Assembly (NCBI RefSeq): GCF_039729015.1
Contig: NZ_CP155792.1
Location: 2,442,001-2,506,000, forward strand
Source of the DNA: Blastococcus sp. HT6-30
GTDB lineage: Bacteria > Actinomycetota > Actinomycetes > Mycobacteriales > Geodermatophilaceae
Direction: 5' to 3'
DNA: 64,000 bases
Part shown: piece after piece, positions 7,710-16,108 of the stretch
Position numbering within the stretch: the first letter of the stretch is position 1
Layout: the number at the start of each line of letters is the position of its first letter
Program-made: the position numbers and the translations under genes
The notes under the pieces: model-generated
Databases searched by the model: none
Seen by the model: the letters and a program-made list of their open reading frames with translations, nothing else
Told to the model about the DNA's origin: nothing

Positions 7710-9489
7710 TGAGGTGTTCGAGCAGCGCGCGGATATCCGCGACATCCATGCCGGCCGAAGCGCTGGGCGCTTCATCCAGGTCGGCGAGCGCGAGGACTGC
7801 GTCATCGTCCAGCACCGTGCCCAAGAAATGTACCTTGGCTGCGAGTCGCTGCTCGACCAGCTCGTCGATCGTTTCGTTGGCGACAAGCACGGTGATTGTC
7901 GTCATCACGTCCGGGGACAAGCCAAGACGGTGGATGCGGTCCAAGCTTTGAAGGAAGCGCCCCGCCGCAAAGTCCCGATCGACATAGACGGCGTCATGGC
8001 AGACGTGGTGAAGACTGATTCCCTCGCCGAGGGTGGCCGGATTCGAGAGCAGGACCATGCAGTCCGAATCCTCACGAAAACGCTGCAGCTGTTCCGGCCG
8101 ATCATCGGAGCCGCCGTGCACTATCGACGGCTGAAATCTGTCCAGCAACCGCTCCAGGGACTTGAGGTTGCGAACAAAGGTCGACCAGACAAGCGTCTTG
8201 CGCCCGGCAGCTGCGTTCTCTGCCACGATGGCGAGTACCTCGCGGTACTTCGGCGACATCTCGTAGTGAGGAAGGTCCCGCATCAGCTCTCCGAGGGTGG
8301 AGTTCGCCGGCGGCTGCAGCGGTGGCACCCGATAAGGCAAGGGCTCGTGCGGGCTCGCCCCGGCGGCTAGCAGGGCCGGAGTCGTCGCGGCCATCATGAG
8401 GTACATGAGAACGCGGCCCAGCGCCTCGACGTCTGAGGGATCGCCACTCCAGCGGCCCGACATCTCGCCTCGCAGAGCGTCGTAAAGGTCCCGGTGCAGC
8501 GGGGGGAGTTTGAGCCTTCGGACGGTGGTCGTGACGGGCGGAAGCTGCAGCTCGCTCTTCGTGGTGCGCACGAACAGAGGTCTCAGCATTTTGCTGGCGG
8601 TTCGCAAGTCGTTGCCGGCGATCGCACGCGTAACAGCCGCCCGCCCTTGACCGGGCCAGACAAAGGAGAAGAGGTTCTCGAGGTCCTTCGATCCGTTCGG
8701 GGCAGGGGTCCCGCTGAGTATTAGCCGGGCGGTGGCATGGGGCCCAAGGGCAAGGCACGCGGCGCCCCAGGCCCCGGCGGGGCCCAGCTTCATGCGGTGC
8801 GCCTCGTCGAGGATCAGCATTGCTGGCCGCGCCTGAAGCCACTGAATCAAAGCTGGCCGCGCGTCAGGCAACCGCTCATAGTTCACCAGCAGGACATCCG
8901 CCCCTAAGACGCCTTCTTCGCCGTGCCGAGCGACGACTAGTGGCGCGTCGGGGAAGCACTCCACCGCCTCGAATTGCCAACTCTCGAAAGCAGACTTGGG
9001 GCACACCACGAGCAAGCGATCGACCTCCCCCCGTCGTCGGCGAGCGACGAATGCGGCAAGGCTTACGCGAGTCTTACCAGCGCCGGGAACGCTGAAATTG
9101 GCGCCGTGGCTAAGCTGAAGCAGGTTGGCCAGGTCTCGCTGCTGGAAATTAGTGAGCGATGCGCCCCAGGCAGTACCTAGATCGACCGGCTCCGCATGTT
9201 CACCGACGCGTTGGCGGTTTTTGAGCCGATCGTTGATGACCTCTGCGTCGACGACGTTCCCCTCGACCAGGGCAAGCAGCTCCGGCTGCCATTGGACATC
9301 GTCATCAGGCCACCGTGCCAGCTCCTGCAGATTGACCAGAAGATCATCCAGGTCCACGTCAAAGGCTTGGCTATGATCGCTGTGACTGCTGACGAAGCAG
9401 CTCCGCAACGCGCGCAGCGAGGCGACACTCTTCGAATCAGCCGAAACCTCGACACGGCCAGCCTGCGAGGAAAACCGCAGATTCAGCAC
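7690..9489 (-). CDS. SNF2-type DEAD/DEAH helicase
   Basis: 599 residues, starting 4 bases after the stop of the ParB-like gene. A 110-residue N-terminal region without known domains precedes the helicase core. Motifs seen: Walker A SVPGAGKT (residues 133-140), DEAH at 228-231 (LILDEAH), the SGTPAPN motif III at 259-265, NPATLGEG and QSLDRIHRLG (514-523), the SNF2 motif VI with its arginine finger. SNF2 proteins use ATP to translocate on duplex DNA; in defence loci (DISARM, type III restriction and others) they pair with nucleases. Sitting between a DNA-binding-like ParB protein and a nuclease-like DUF3883 protein, it is probably the motor of a multi-subunit machine. Confidence 0.9.
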   Translation of the reverse strand: MLNLRFSSQAGRVEVSADSKSVASLRALRSCFVSSHSDHSQAFDVDLDDLLVNLQELARWPDDDVQWQPELLALVEGNVVDAEVINDRLKNRQRVGEHAEPVDLGTAWGASLTNFQQRDLANLLQLSHGANFSVPGAGKTRVSLAAFVARRRRGEVDRLLVVCPKSAFESWQFEAVECFPDAPLVVARHGEEGVLGADVLLVNYERLPDARPALIQWLQARPAMLILDEAHRMKLGPAGAWGAACLALGPHATARLILSGTPAPNGSKDLENLFSFVWPGQGRAAVTRAIAGNDLRTASKMLRPLFVRTTKSELQLPPVTTTVRRLKLPPLHRDLYDALRGEMSGRWSGDPSDVEALGRVLMYLMMAATTPALLAAGASPHEPLPYRVPPLQPPANSTLGELMRDLPHYEMSPKYREVLAIVAENAAAGRKTLVWSTFVRNLKSLERLLDRFQPSIVHGGSDDRPEQLQRFREDSDCMVLLSNPATLGEGISLHHVCHDAVYVDRDFAAGRFLQSLDRIHRLGLSPDVMTTITVLVANETIDELVEQRLAAKVHFLGTVLDDDAVLALADLDEAPSASAGMDVADIRALLEHLNVRAST

Positions 9490-9493
9490 CGGG

Positions 9494-10915
9494 TCAGTCA
9501 GTCATCCGCGGTAGCGACGCTTGCGCCCTCAGCCAGGCAACGCCCTCGCCCTGTCCCTCTGCCGCCGGGCCAATCATTCGCGCCAGCTGAGTCAGGTGCT
9601 TTCGCAGCTCGACCAGGCTGTCGTCAAGGTCCTCGGCCCTAAAGTCGCTGGTCGCTTTGGCTTGCGCCACGGCCTGCAGGAGCTGCCCGAGGTCTTCATT
9701 CGCGTCCGAAAGGCGATCCGCAGCTGCGAAGCGCCGCTTGATAACACGGCTCTGCTTGCCCGCCTTGTCCAGGGCCGGTTCCAGCGCCGCCGTGATTTCT
9801 TGCAGCTTTGCGTCGGCGCTCGCAACAGCCTGGGGAGAAGCGGACTGTGCCGAAACTTCGACGGCCTTCGCACGGAGGACTTCCGTGGTCAGCTCGCGGA
9901 GCTGCTCGACTCGCTGACTAGGCCCTGCGACCGAGATCTTAGTGCCGGGGATCTTCACTGCTGCAGCCGCGACCGTCTTCGCCGGCGGAAGCGCGTCCTT
10001 CATGAAGCGTTCCGCGAAGTCGGGCTCGATGAGCCTGAGGTCGGTCTTCGACTTCCCCAGCGCAAGAGCAAGGAGGCGCTGCTCTCGGAGAGCCTCTGCC
10101 TCCTCAGGTGACTTGGACTTCAGCGCAGAATACGCCCTGTGCAGCTCCTCAAGCTTTCCCTGATGCGTCTCAAAATCGACGAGCCGCATGGACAGCTTAG
10201 TGCCCGCCGCATCCTCGGACTGGCTCCGCTCGATGGCCTCCTGGATGAACTGGAGAATCCAGCGCGACCGCTCGAACGTTGACGCTTTGATACGGAAGTC
10301 GCGCTGGATCTCGGCGGGCGGCCGCGCCGCATTGACACGCTCATCGATCGCCAGCAGGAAGTTGACGAAAGAGTAGTCGCGCTTGTGATCTCTCCGTAGC
10401 TGAAGAGAAAGCTCTATCGACTCAAGGTCGTCAAGCCCTGCATCCGCGGGGAGAACCCCGACACGGATGTGCTCCTGGCCGAGCTCACGCAACGCTGCGC
10501 AACGAGTGTTGGCGTTGATAAGTACGCCCTCGCGCGTGATGATTCCCGGGTCATTCTGGCCGTGCTGACGAATGTCTTCCTTCAACGCTTCGAAAGATGG
10601 ATCGGTCTTCTGGGGGTCAGTGGGATCCCCTTTGAGGAGATGACCGAGATAGTCCTGAGCGACCGGGCCGAAAGGATTTTCGTCCAGCTCCCGGTCTCTC
10701 TTTGGGTCGAGCGATCGCTGGGCGCGGATGCGATGAGTGGCCGGGTTATAGCTCAGAACGTTGACCGGCATAGTAATCACGGGAATCGAGCGCGGCTGCC
10801 CGCGCCATTCGATCGTCACCGACTCCTGCACGCCCTGCAGCTCTTCCAGGGCGCCGAGGCGCTTCTCGACGATCGCACGCACGTCGGCGGCGTTGGGCGG
10901 AACCAGCACGGTCAT
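9494..10915 (-). CDS. ParB/Srx-like domain protein, first gene of a candidate defence operon
   Basis: 473 residues. Residues about 45-150 form a ParB-N/sulfiredoxin-like fold: a strand with VITMPVNVLSYNP, a helix, then GIITREGVLINANTRCAAL (126-142), a variant of the ParB catalytic/CTP-binding GERRxxA box in which Asn-Ala-Asn-Thr-Arg replaces Gly-Glu-Arg. The middle is helical with ERSRWILQFI-like segments as in KorB-type DNA-binding domains, and the C-terminal 200 residues are predicted coiled coil. There is no ParA partner and it heads an operon with a helicase and a nuclease-like gene, so chromosome partition is unlikely. In such loci ParB-like domains may hydrolyse nucleotides or recognise DNA. 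The operon promoter should lie in 10916-11057. Confidence 0.82.
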   Translation of the reverse strand: MTVLVPPNAADVRAIVEKRLGALEELQGVQESVTIEWRGQPRSIPVITMPVNVLSYNPATHRIRAQRSLDPKRDRELDENPFGPVAQDYLGHLLKGDPTDPQKTDPSFEALKEDIRQHGQNDPGIITREGVLINANTRCAALRELGQEHIRVGVLPADAGLDDLESIELSLQLRRDHKRDYSFVNFLLAIDERVNAARPPAEIQRDFRIKASTFERSRWILQFIQEAIERSQSEDAAGTKLSMRLVDFETHQGKLEELHRAYSALKSKSPEEAEALREQRLLALALGKSKTDLRLIEPDFAERFMKDALPPAKTVAAAAVKIPGTKISVAGPSQRVEQLRELTTEVLRAKAVEVSAQSASPQAVASADAKLQEITAALEPALDKAGKQSRVIKRRFAAADRLSDANEDLGQLLQAVAQAKATSDFRAEDLDDSLVELRKHLTQLARMIGPAAEGQGEGVAWLRAQASLPRMTD

Positions 10916-11057
10916 CTGCTCTCCATCGGTCAGGGCCTTGAGGCCTTCCTACACGGCAGGACAGCGGCGTCTAAGTAGGCGCACGGAGGTTCCCTCTTCG
11001 GGACTAGATCCGGCCAACCTTCGAGTGGCATCCCCGAACTTCTTCAGGTCGCAGCGC
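10916..11057. promoter_or_regulatory. Divergent promoter region of the ParB-like operon and the HNH-like gene
   Basis: 142 bases separate two divergently transcribed genes, so both promoters should lie here. No convincing consensus boxes or operator palindromes could be assigned by eye. Confidence 0.4.
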
Positions 11058-11741
11058 ATGATCAGCCCCATGGAGCTGCCTGACTGGAGAACGTCGACCA
11101 AGGGGACGCGTGTGCGCGCAGCCCTGTGGCTTTGCACTGAGGTGAGGGAAGGAGGCACCTTCACTAAGGCGCAGCTGCGCGAGGCCTTCCCCGGTGTCGA
11201 GCAGATCGATCGCCGAATGCGCGACCTACGCGCCGAGGGGTGGGTCCTGGCGACCTACCGGGAAGATCGGTCTCTCAGCCAGGACGAGCTGCGGCTTGTC
11301 CAGGTTGGCGGTGCCGTATGGGATCCGAGCTACCGATCGAAGGTCCAGAACTCGGTCAGCGACAAGGAGCGGCAGCAGATCTTCGCTGCCGACGACTATA
11401 TGTGCGTCTACTGTGGCGTTAGCGGTGGCGAGAGTTTCGTGGACGACCCGCTGCGCGCAGCCAAGTTGACGCTGTCGCGAGTCTCGTCCACGGACGGACA
11501 GACGACCCGGCTCGCCACCTGCTGCGACCGTTGCCATGTCGCTACCCGCGACGACGCTCCGGCCACCGACCTCAGTGCGGCGATTGAGGAGTTGTCCGAT
11601 GAGCAGCGCACGCGCCTGCTGCACTGGATCCGCACAGGCAGTCGACCAGTTGCCCTGGAGGAACAGCTGTGGGCTAGGTACCGGCGCCTGCCCCATGCCG
11701 TGCGACTGGATGTCCGGCAGCAGCTCGAGTCCATGGGGTGA
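11058..11741 (+). CDS. HNH-like zinc-finger protein with degenerate catalytic residues
   Basis: ATG at 11058 (a second ATG at 11070 is equally possible); 227 residues. The first 70 residues look like a winged helix (RVRAALWLC..........TKAQLREAFPGVEQIDRRMRDLR), typical of DNA-binding regions in HNH proteins. A treble-clef follows: CVYCG about residue 115 and CDRCH about 154. The Asp-His and Asn expected between the two Cys pairs of a working HNH nuclease are replaced (LTLSRVSS and TRLATCC), so it may bind DNA without cutting. It is divergent from the ParB-like/SNF2 operon and converges on the NaeI-like gene with only 18 bases between stops. It may be a regulator or accessory factor of either neighbour. 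Confidence 0.68.
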   Translation: MISPMELPDWRTSTKGTRVRAALWLCTEVREGGTFTKAQLREAFPGVEQIDRRMRDLRAEGWVLATYREDRSLSQDELRLVQVGGAVWDPSYRSKVQNSVSDKERQQIFAADDYMCVYCGVSGGESFVDDPLRAAKLTLSRVSSTDGQTTRLATCCDRCHVATRDDAPATDLSAAIEELSDEQRTRLLHWIRTGSRPVALEEQLWARYRRLPHAVRLDVRQQLESMG

Positions 11742-11759
11742 GGGTCTCGGACTGGCCAG

Positions 11760-12740
11760 TCACCCACCCGAAGTGGCGTCGGCCTTGCGCCTCCGGGGAA
11801 TGACCGGCGCCGGGACTACGGGGTCGCTGGGTTCAGCGAGTCGCCAATAGCCGCCCGCGATCTCGGCTGCGTCGAAGTCATTGGACGGTTCGCACGGAAC
11901 CACGCGCGCGGACACGAACTCGCCCTTCTGCGGTGTCGGCAGACCTAGGTCGCGGGCGACCACCGGGTCGTCCCCCTGATGTCCGAGGACCAAGATGCCT
12001 TCGGGTTGTAGATGCGTACGGGCGCCGCCGTTGCCGCGTGCCCGCTTCATGAAGTCGTCCTGCTGAGCGACGGTGGCGAGTTCGGCCCGTCGGATCACCC
12101 GTCGCTGGACGGAGCGGAAGAGCTCGTTAACTTTAGCCTGGCCATGCTGAGCACCGGACGAGGCCCGCGCGTGGAAAATGCGGTCCCGGGTGGAGTGGTC
12201 AAGCTCGAGAAAGAGGTTCGGCGCAAGGTATCCATGCTCCGACCACAGCCAGCGAACGCAGAGCCGGCCTGCCGCGGACAGCACGCCCTTCGCATCCCTG
12301 TTCCGACCGGGATTCATCAGGGCCTCATGAACGCGGACGAGCCCGGCCATCCAGCGACTGCTCGCGTCGTCGGCCGACACCACGAGCGCGAGGTGCCCGA
12401 TGACCTCCGGGGGCAGCGTCCAGCCGCCCTCTCTCATGGAGTACTTGCAGTCGACCTGCACTCCTGCGATGCGGTAATCCGTGACGTCGCCGCCTCCGAA
12501 CCGGAAGCGACGCTGCAGGTTGATCTCGACCAGCGTCCCCATGTGGGTCTTTTCGGTCTTGAAGAGCTGCTCGAAGCTCCAGCGACCAGTGTGCTGTCCG
12601 TCGTAGAGCTGGTCGAATGTATCCCTCAGAACCTCGGCCACCACGTCGCCGGTGGGGTCGAGGCGGAGCAGCTCGTCCTCGACGGCATCCAGCTCTCTGT
12701 CCTCACCGCGGCCCATTGCGTAGATCTGTTCATCCGGCAC
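11760..12740 (-). CDS. NaeI-family type II restriction endonuclease
   Basis: 326 residues, GTG start. The protein matches NaeI (317 residues, type IIE, cuts GCCGGC) along its length. The known NaeI active-site residues Glu70, Asp86, Asp95 and Lys97 appear here at 72, 88, 97 and 99 (VEINLQRRF, TDYRIAG, VDCK), a constant offset of two. The QLYDG element around residue 46 keeps Leu at the position of NaeI Leu43, whose change to Lys turns NaeI into a topoisomerase/recombinase. The C-terminal half includes NELFRSVQRR and TVAQQDDFMKR, matching the CAP-like effector-DNA-binding domain. The methyltransferase gene follows upstream on the same strand, so the locus is a complete restriction-modification system. 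The recognition site is inferred to be GCCGGC. Confidence 0.95.
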   Translation of the reverse strand: MPDEQIYAMGRGEDRELDAVEDELLRLDPTGDVVAEVLRDTFDQLYDGQHTGRWSFEQLFKTEKTHMGTLVEINLQRRFRFGGGDVTDYRIAGVQVDCKYSMREGGWTLPPEVIGHLALVVSADDASSRWMAGLVRVHEALMNPGRNRDAKGVLSAAGRLCVRWLWSEHGYLAPNLFLELDHSTRDRIFHARASSGAQHGQAKVNELFRSVQRRVIRRAELATVAQQDDFMKRARGNGGARTHLQPEGILVLGHQGDDPVVARDLGLPTPQKGEFVSARVVPCEPSNDFDAAEIAGGYWRLAEPSDPVVPAPVIPRRRKADATSGG

Positions 12741-12868
12741 GACGACGGAACGTAGCCGGCCGCTAACCAGCCATCGGGACGATCACCCGTGAACTAGCAG
12801 CGCCGCCCGCGGGGTCCAGATGGGGGTCCTCGGTGAACACGACATGTCCCCCGTGAGGGCAGCTGGGC

Positions 12869-14131
12869 TCAGCTGATTCGCGACCGGCCCGCCCGATTGG
12901 CGAACACATCGTGCCGCTCATGGTCCGGCTGGCCGATGAACGCCTTGAACTCCCCGAGGCGGTACGCGGGTCCTGACTTCGTTTCCTTCATCTCGATGTC
13001 GAAATCCCGGCTCAAGTGTGCGATTCGCCGCTCAAGCTTGATGGCGTCGTAGGGCACCGTCAGTCGGCCAAGGATGGCGGACGGGGTGAGGAACTCTTCC
13101 GCCTCCTTGAGCACGCGATACACCGGATCGTGCAGGGTTGGGCTCGCGAGCTCTGGCATGTCATGGGGCTCGTCGGCGTGCTCTAGTGCCCGCATGATCG
13201 AGCGCCCGACCGCCTCTGCCAGCGGGGGCGGGAAAGCGTTCCCCACCTGGCGGTACTGAGCCGTTTTCCGCCCGGCCAGTCTCCAACCCCATGCGTCATC
13301 CCAGCCCTGCAGCCGGGCGACCATCTGAACCGTTAGCTTAGGAAGCTTGATGTCCGGATGCGGGTGGTCTGGCCCGGGAGCCTCATTCGCCACACCGAGT
13401 CCGTCCACGCCTAGCTCGCGCCAGGCCCGCTTAGCTCGCGTGGGCCCAAGGTCAGCGCCGCCGTGCTTCTTACTACCACCGACCAAGGTAGGAGCAATGT
13501 CGTTCGCCAGCTGCACCCAGGCATCGACGTGCGGCCATCCGTTCGCCCCCATCAGATCACGCAAGGTCTCGCCAACGGTCCGCTGAAGTGACGACTGCTC
13601 GGGCCACCTGAAGTAGCTGGCGTCCTCCTCCTTCAGGGCGACTAGGACGAAGCGCGGGCGCAGCTGAGCCACACCGAAGCTCGAGGCGTGGAGCAGGCGC
13701 CAATCGCCTACGTAGCCGGCCGAGGCCAAGCGGTCCAGGACGTGCTGCCGGTAGGCGGCGAACCGGGGCATGGACAGCCCCCGAACGTTCTCGAGCAGCA
13801 ACGCACGCGGCTTCACCTCATTGATGCAAAGCTCGACGGCCCAGGCGAAGAGGTCGCGCTCATCGCTGGCCCCCAGCTGCTTGCCGGCGATGGAGAAGGG
13901 CGGGCAGGGGACTCCGCCCGCGAGCAACGCCACGCCCTCGTAGTCGGCGGGTGTCCATAGGTTGCGGTCCGCCACGTCTCCCTGGACGACCTTCCAGTCG
14001 GGTCGGTTCTGACGGAGGGTCTCGCAGGCGAAGCCATCCAGCTCGACCGCAAGGGCGTGTTCGAAGCCCGCGCGCTCGAGCCCGATCGCCTGCCCTCCGG
14101 CGCCAGCGCAGATCTCCACGACCTCGAACAT
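12869..14131 (-). CDS. DNA (cytosine-5) methyltransferase of the NaeI-type system
   Basis: ATG at 14131 with a GGGGGG ribosome-binding site; 420 residues. C5-methyltransferase motifs appear in order: motif I EICAGAGGQAIGLE (SAM binding, residues 6-19), motif IV GGVPCPPFS with catalytic Cys76 (Pro replaces the more usual Gln after it), motif VI ENV (114-116), motif VIII QLRPR (156-160), and motif X QVGNAFPPPLAEAVG. About 90 residues follow motif X, including a winged-helix-like TPSAILGRL segment, an extension beyond the minimal enzyme. It methylates cytosine in the target of the neighbouring NaeI-like nuclease, protecting host DNA. It is transcribed ahead of the nuclease gene with 128 bases between them. 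Confidence 0.93.
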   Translation of the reverse strand: MFEVVEICAGAGGQAIGLERAGFEHALAVELDGFACETLRQNRPDWKVVQGDVADRNLWTPADYEGVALLAGGVPCPPFSIAGKQLGASDERDLFAWAVELCINEVKPRALLLENVRGLSMPRFAAYRQHVLDRLASAGYVGDWRLLHASSFGVAQLRPRFVLVALKEEDASYFRWPEQSSLQRTVGETLRDLMGANGWPHVDAWVQLANDIAPTLVGGSKKHGGADLGPTRAKRAWRELGVDGLGVANEAPGPDHPHPDIKLPKLTVQMVARLQGWDDAWGWRLAGRKTAQYRQVGNAFPPPLAEAVGRSIMRALEHADEPHDMPELASPTLHDPVYRVLKEAEEFLTPSAILGRLTVPYDAIKLERRIAHLSRDFDIEMKETKSGPAYRLGEFKAFIGQPDHERHDVFANRAGRSRIS

Positions 14132-14239
14132 CACGAACGCCCCCCCTGTACGTACACACACGATCGAAGGGAACGCGTGGGACATGAGGACCATCCTCCC
14201 CCACGAGCCCACGCCCTCCCAGTACCGACGTCATACCGT
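14132..14239. promoter_or_regulatory. Divergent promoter region of the methyltransferase and vsr genes
   Basis: 108 bases lie between the divergent starts. No controller-protein (C-box-like) operator was evident by eye, and no C-protein gene is present in the locus. Confidence 0.35.
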
Positions 14240-14743
14240 GTGCCAGTGACATCTCCAGACTCTGGAGCCACAGGTGGCAGGCGGCAGCCGGCACCCATCA
14301 CTGCGGGACGCGCCCGGAACCTAGCAGCCATCCGTCGGACCAACACGAAGCCCGAGGTCGCACTGCGTTCCCTCCTGCACCGCCGCGGGCGACGGTTTCG
14401 CAAGGACTATCGACTGGACCTGCCGGACGCCCGGGTACGCCCCGACGTCGTCTTCACGAAGTCGCGCCTGGCCGTGTTCGTCGATGGTTGCTTCTGGCAC
14501 GTCTGTCCGGAACACGGACGCCAGCCGACGCATAATGAGTGGTACTGGACACCCAAGCTGCGCCGCAATGTTGAGCGGGATCGACAGGCAGATGCGGCCC
14601 TAGCGGCGGCCGGTTGGCGCGTTGTCCGCCTATGGGAGCACGTCACGCCGGAAGCGGGCGCCGCCATCGTAGAGGCTGCTTTGGACCACGATCATGAACC
14701 GCCCCCTGAGGCAGCGGCGCCCACGGCAACCAGAAGCCAGTAG
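14240..14743 (+). CDS. vsr: Very short patch repair endonuclease (Vsr)
   Basis: GTG at 14240 (another GTG at 14246 is possible); 167 residues, close to the usual 140-160. Vsr hallmarks: TKPEVALRSLLHRRG, FRKDYRLDLP, RPDVVF with the likely catalytic Asp69, and DGCFWHVCPEHG, WYWTPKLRRNVERDR and WRVVRLWEH, the conserved Phe-Trp-His and zinc-binding Cys/His set. Vsr nicks 5' to the T of T:G mismatches that arise when 5-methylcytosine deaminates, starting repair to C:G. Its place beside a C5 methyltransferase gene fits that role. The gene is divergent from the methyltransferase. Confidence 0.93.
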   Translation: MPVTSPDSGATGGRRQPAPITAGRARNLAAIRRTNTKPEVALRSLLHRRGRRFRKDYRLDLPDARVRPDVVFTKSRLAVFVDGCFWHVCPEHGRQPTHNEWYWTPKLRRNVERDRQADAALAAAGWRVVRLWEHVTPEAGAAIVEAALDHDHEPPPEAAAPTATRSQ

Positions 14744-15037
14744 TCTGACCGCCGCCGATGTGGCACGGTGACTTGAGTCTCTTCTGGCGCGATCGCGGCT
14801 ACAGGCGCCAGGGGCATCAAGGGCCGCCGTTCAGGCGGAGATCAACGCTGTTCATCGACGAATGTCCGGCCCCACTGTGAATGAGCAAGGTCTCGGCGTG
14901 TCAGGCGACGCATCAACGTTCTCCCAGGGGGCGGTGATTAAGCTGCTCGACTAGCGGCAGCCAGCGTTGCCGGGAGCTAGGGCGCCTCAGGCCTGATTGC
15001 TCACCATTGATCCGGGCAGCCGGCGTTAGGGGTGGTT
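14744..15037. other. Intergenic region without a supported gene
   Basis: 294 bases between vsr and the second ParB-like gene. A 30-codon frame from an ATG near 14862 to a stop near 14954 is present but has no ribosome-binding site or recognisable product. The promoter of the following operon is presumably here. Confidence 0.4.
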
Positions 15038-16108
15038 ATGCAGCCTGTCTTCGACGAGTTGCCGATCGACGACTTGCGGTTCGATGCCGACAATCCTCGA
15101 ATGCCGACCCACCTGGACGGGAAGGACGTAACCGCCGTCTTGAGCTTCATGCTTGAGGACGCCGGCCTCCTCGATCTCATGCGTTCCATTTCCAGTCAAG
15201 GATTCTTTCCGGGGGAACCTCTACTAGTCAGTTCGGCCACTGAAGACACCTACACGGTTGTCGAGGGAAATCGGCGGCTCGCGGCGAGCATCCTCCTCAA
15301 CAACCCTGATCTCGCACCTACGCGCAAGACCGCCGTCAAAGCAGTCGCCGAGTCAGGACAAGTCCCCGGAACCCTACCGGTTCTGATTTTTCCAGAGCGA
15401 GCCGACATCTTGAAGCATCTCGGGTATCGCCACGTTACCGGAATCAAGGAGTGGGACCCGCTGGCGAAGGCGCGGTTCCTACGCCAACGTTACGAGGGAG
15501 AGACCGGCTCGCCACAGGACAGGTTTAAGGCCCTGGCGAGGAGCATCGGAAGCCGTAGCGATTATGTTGCCCGCTTGCTCACAGCACTAGCGCTCTACAA
15601 CAGAACTCAGGACAACGAATACTACGGTATCCGTGAATTAGGAGAAGACGACGTCGACTTTTCACTCTTCCCTTCGGCGCTCGCCTACAGCAACATCGTT
15701 GAGTTCCTTGGCTTAAGCTCTTCACGAGACATCGAGCTTAATGGGCTAGTGGACGACAGCTTGCGATCATTGGCCCGTTGGATATTTGAAGAGGGGCCGT
15801 CTGGCAGGACTATCCTCGGCGAGTCTAGGAACATCCGGATTCTGTCAGAGGTCGTGGCTTCACCCCGAGCGCTCGCAGCTTTAAAAGGCGGAGCGACCTT
15901 GGACGAGGCTTCGCGGATGGGCGGCGCAGCCTCGGAGGCATTCCGTGCGGCGGTGGGAATCAGTCGGGAGAACCTAGAACTCGCGGCCGAATACCTTCGC
16001 GACGCGGACGACTTGACTGAGGCCGACGTCGAGTCTGTGGACAGGGTGCGGCGCTTGAGCCTTGAGGTACGGAACGCCGTCCGAACCGTCGTCGAGGGCG
16101 ACGAATAG
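15038..16108 (+). CDS. ParB-like nuclease-domain protein (second ParB-type gene)
   Basis: ATG at 15038 with a TTAGGGGTGG ribosome-binding site; 356 residues. The N-terminus has the ParB/Srx-like layout: LPIDDLRFDADNPRMP, a helix, then TYTVVEGNRRLAA (residues 71-83), the conserved ParB box. A middle helical region (GIKEWDPLAKARFLRQRYE, then ...RSIGSRSDYVARLL) resembles a ParB/KorB helix-turn-helix. The C-terminal 150 residues are helical and unassigned. The stop overlaps the GTG of the next gene (TAGTG), so the pair is coupled. Third-position GC is visibly lower than in neighbouring housekeeping genes, suggesting horizontal acquisition. With a PD-(D/E)XK-like partner and no ParA, a defence role is likelier than partition. 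Confidence 0.8.
   Translation: MQPVFDELPIDDLRFDADNPRMPTHLDGKDVTAVLSFMLEDAGLLDLMRSISSQGFFPGEPLLVSSATEDTYTVVEGNRRLAASILLNNPDLAPTRKTAVKAVAESGQVPGTLPVLIFPERADILKHLGYRHVTGIKEWDPLAKARFLRQRYEGETGSPQDRFKALARSIGSRSDYVARLLTALALYNRTQDNEYYGIRELGEDDVDFSLFPSALAYSNIVEFLGLSSSRDIELNGLVDDSLRSLARWIFEEGPSGRTILGESRNIRILSEVVASPRALAALKGGATLDEASRMGGAASEAFRAAVGISRENLELAAEYLRDADDLTEADVESVDRVRRLSLEVRNAVRTVVEGDE

Noticed and set aside
9494-16108. The two ParB-like genes as chromosome or plasmid partition genes
   Set aside because: No ParA gene or parS-like palindrome is seen and both genes are operonic with helicase or nuclease-like partners.
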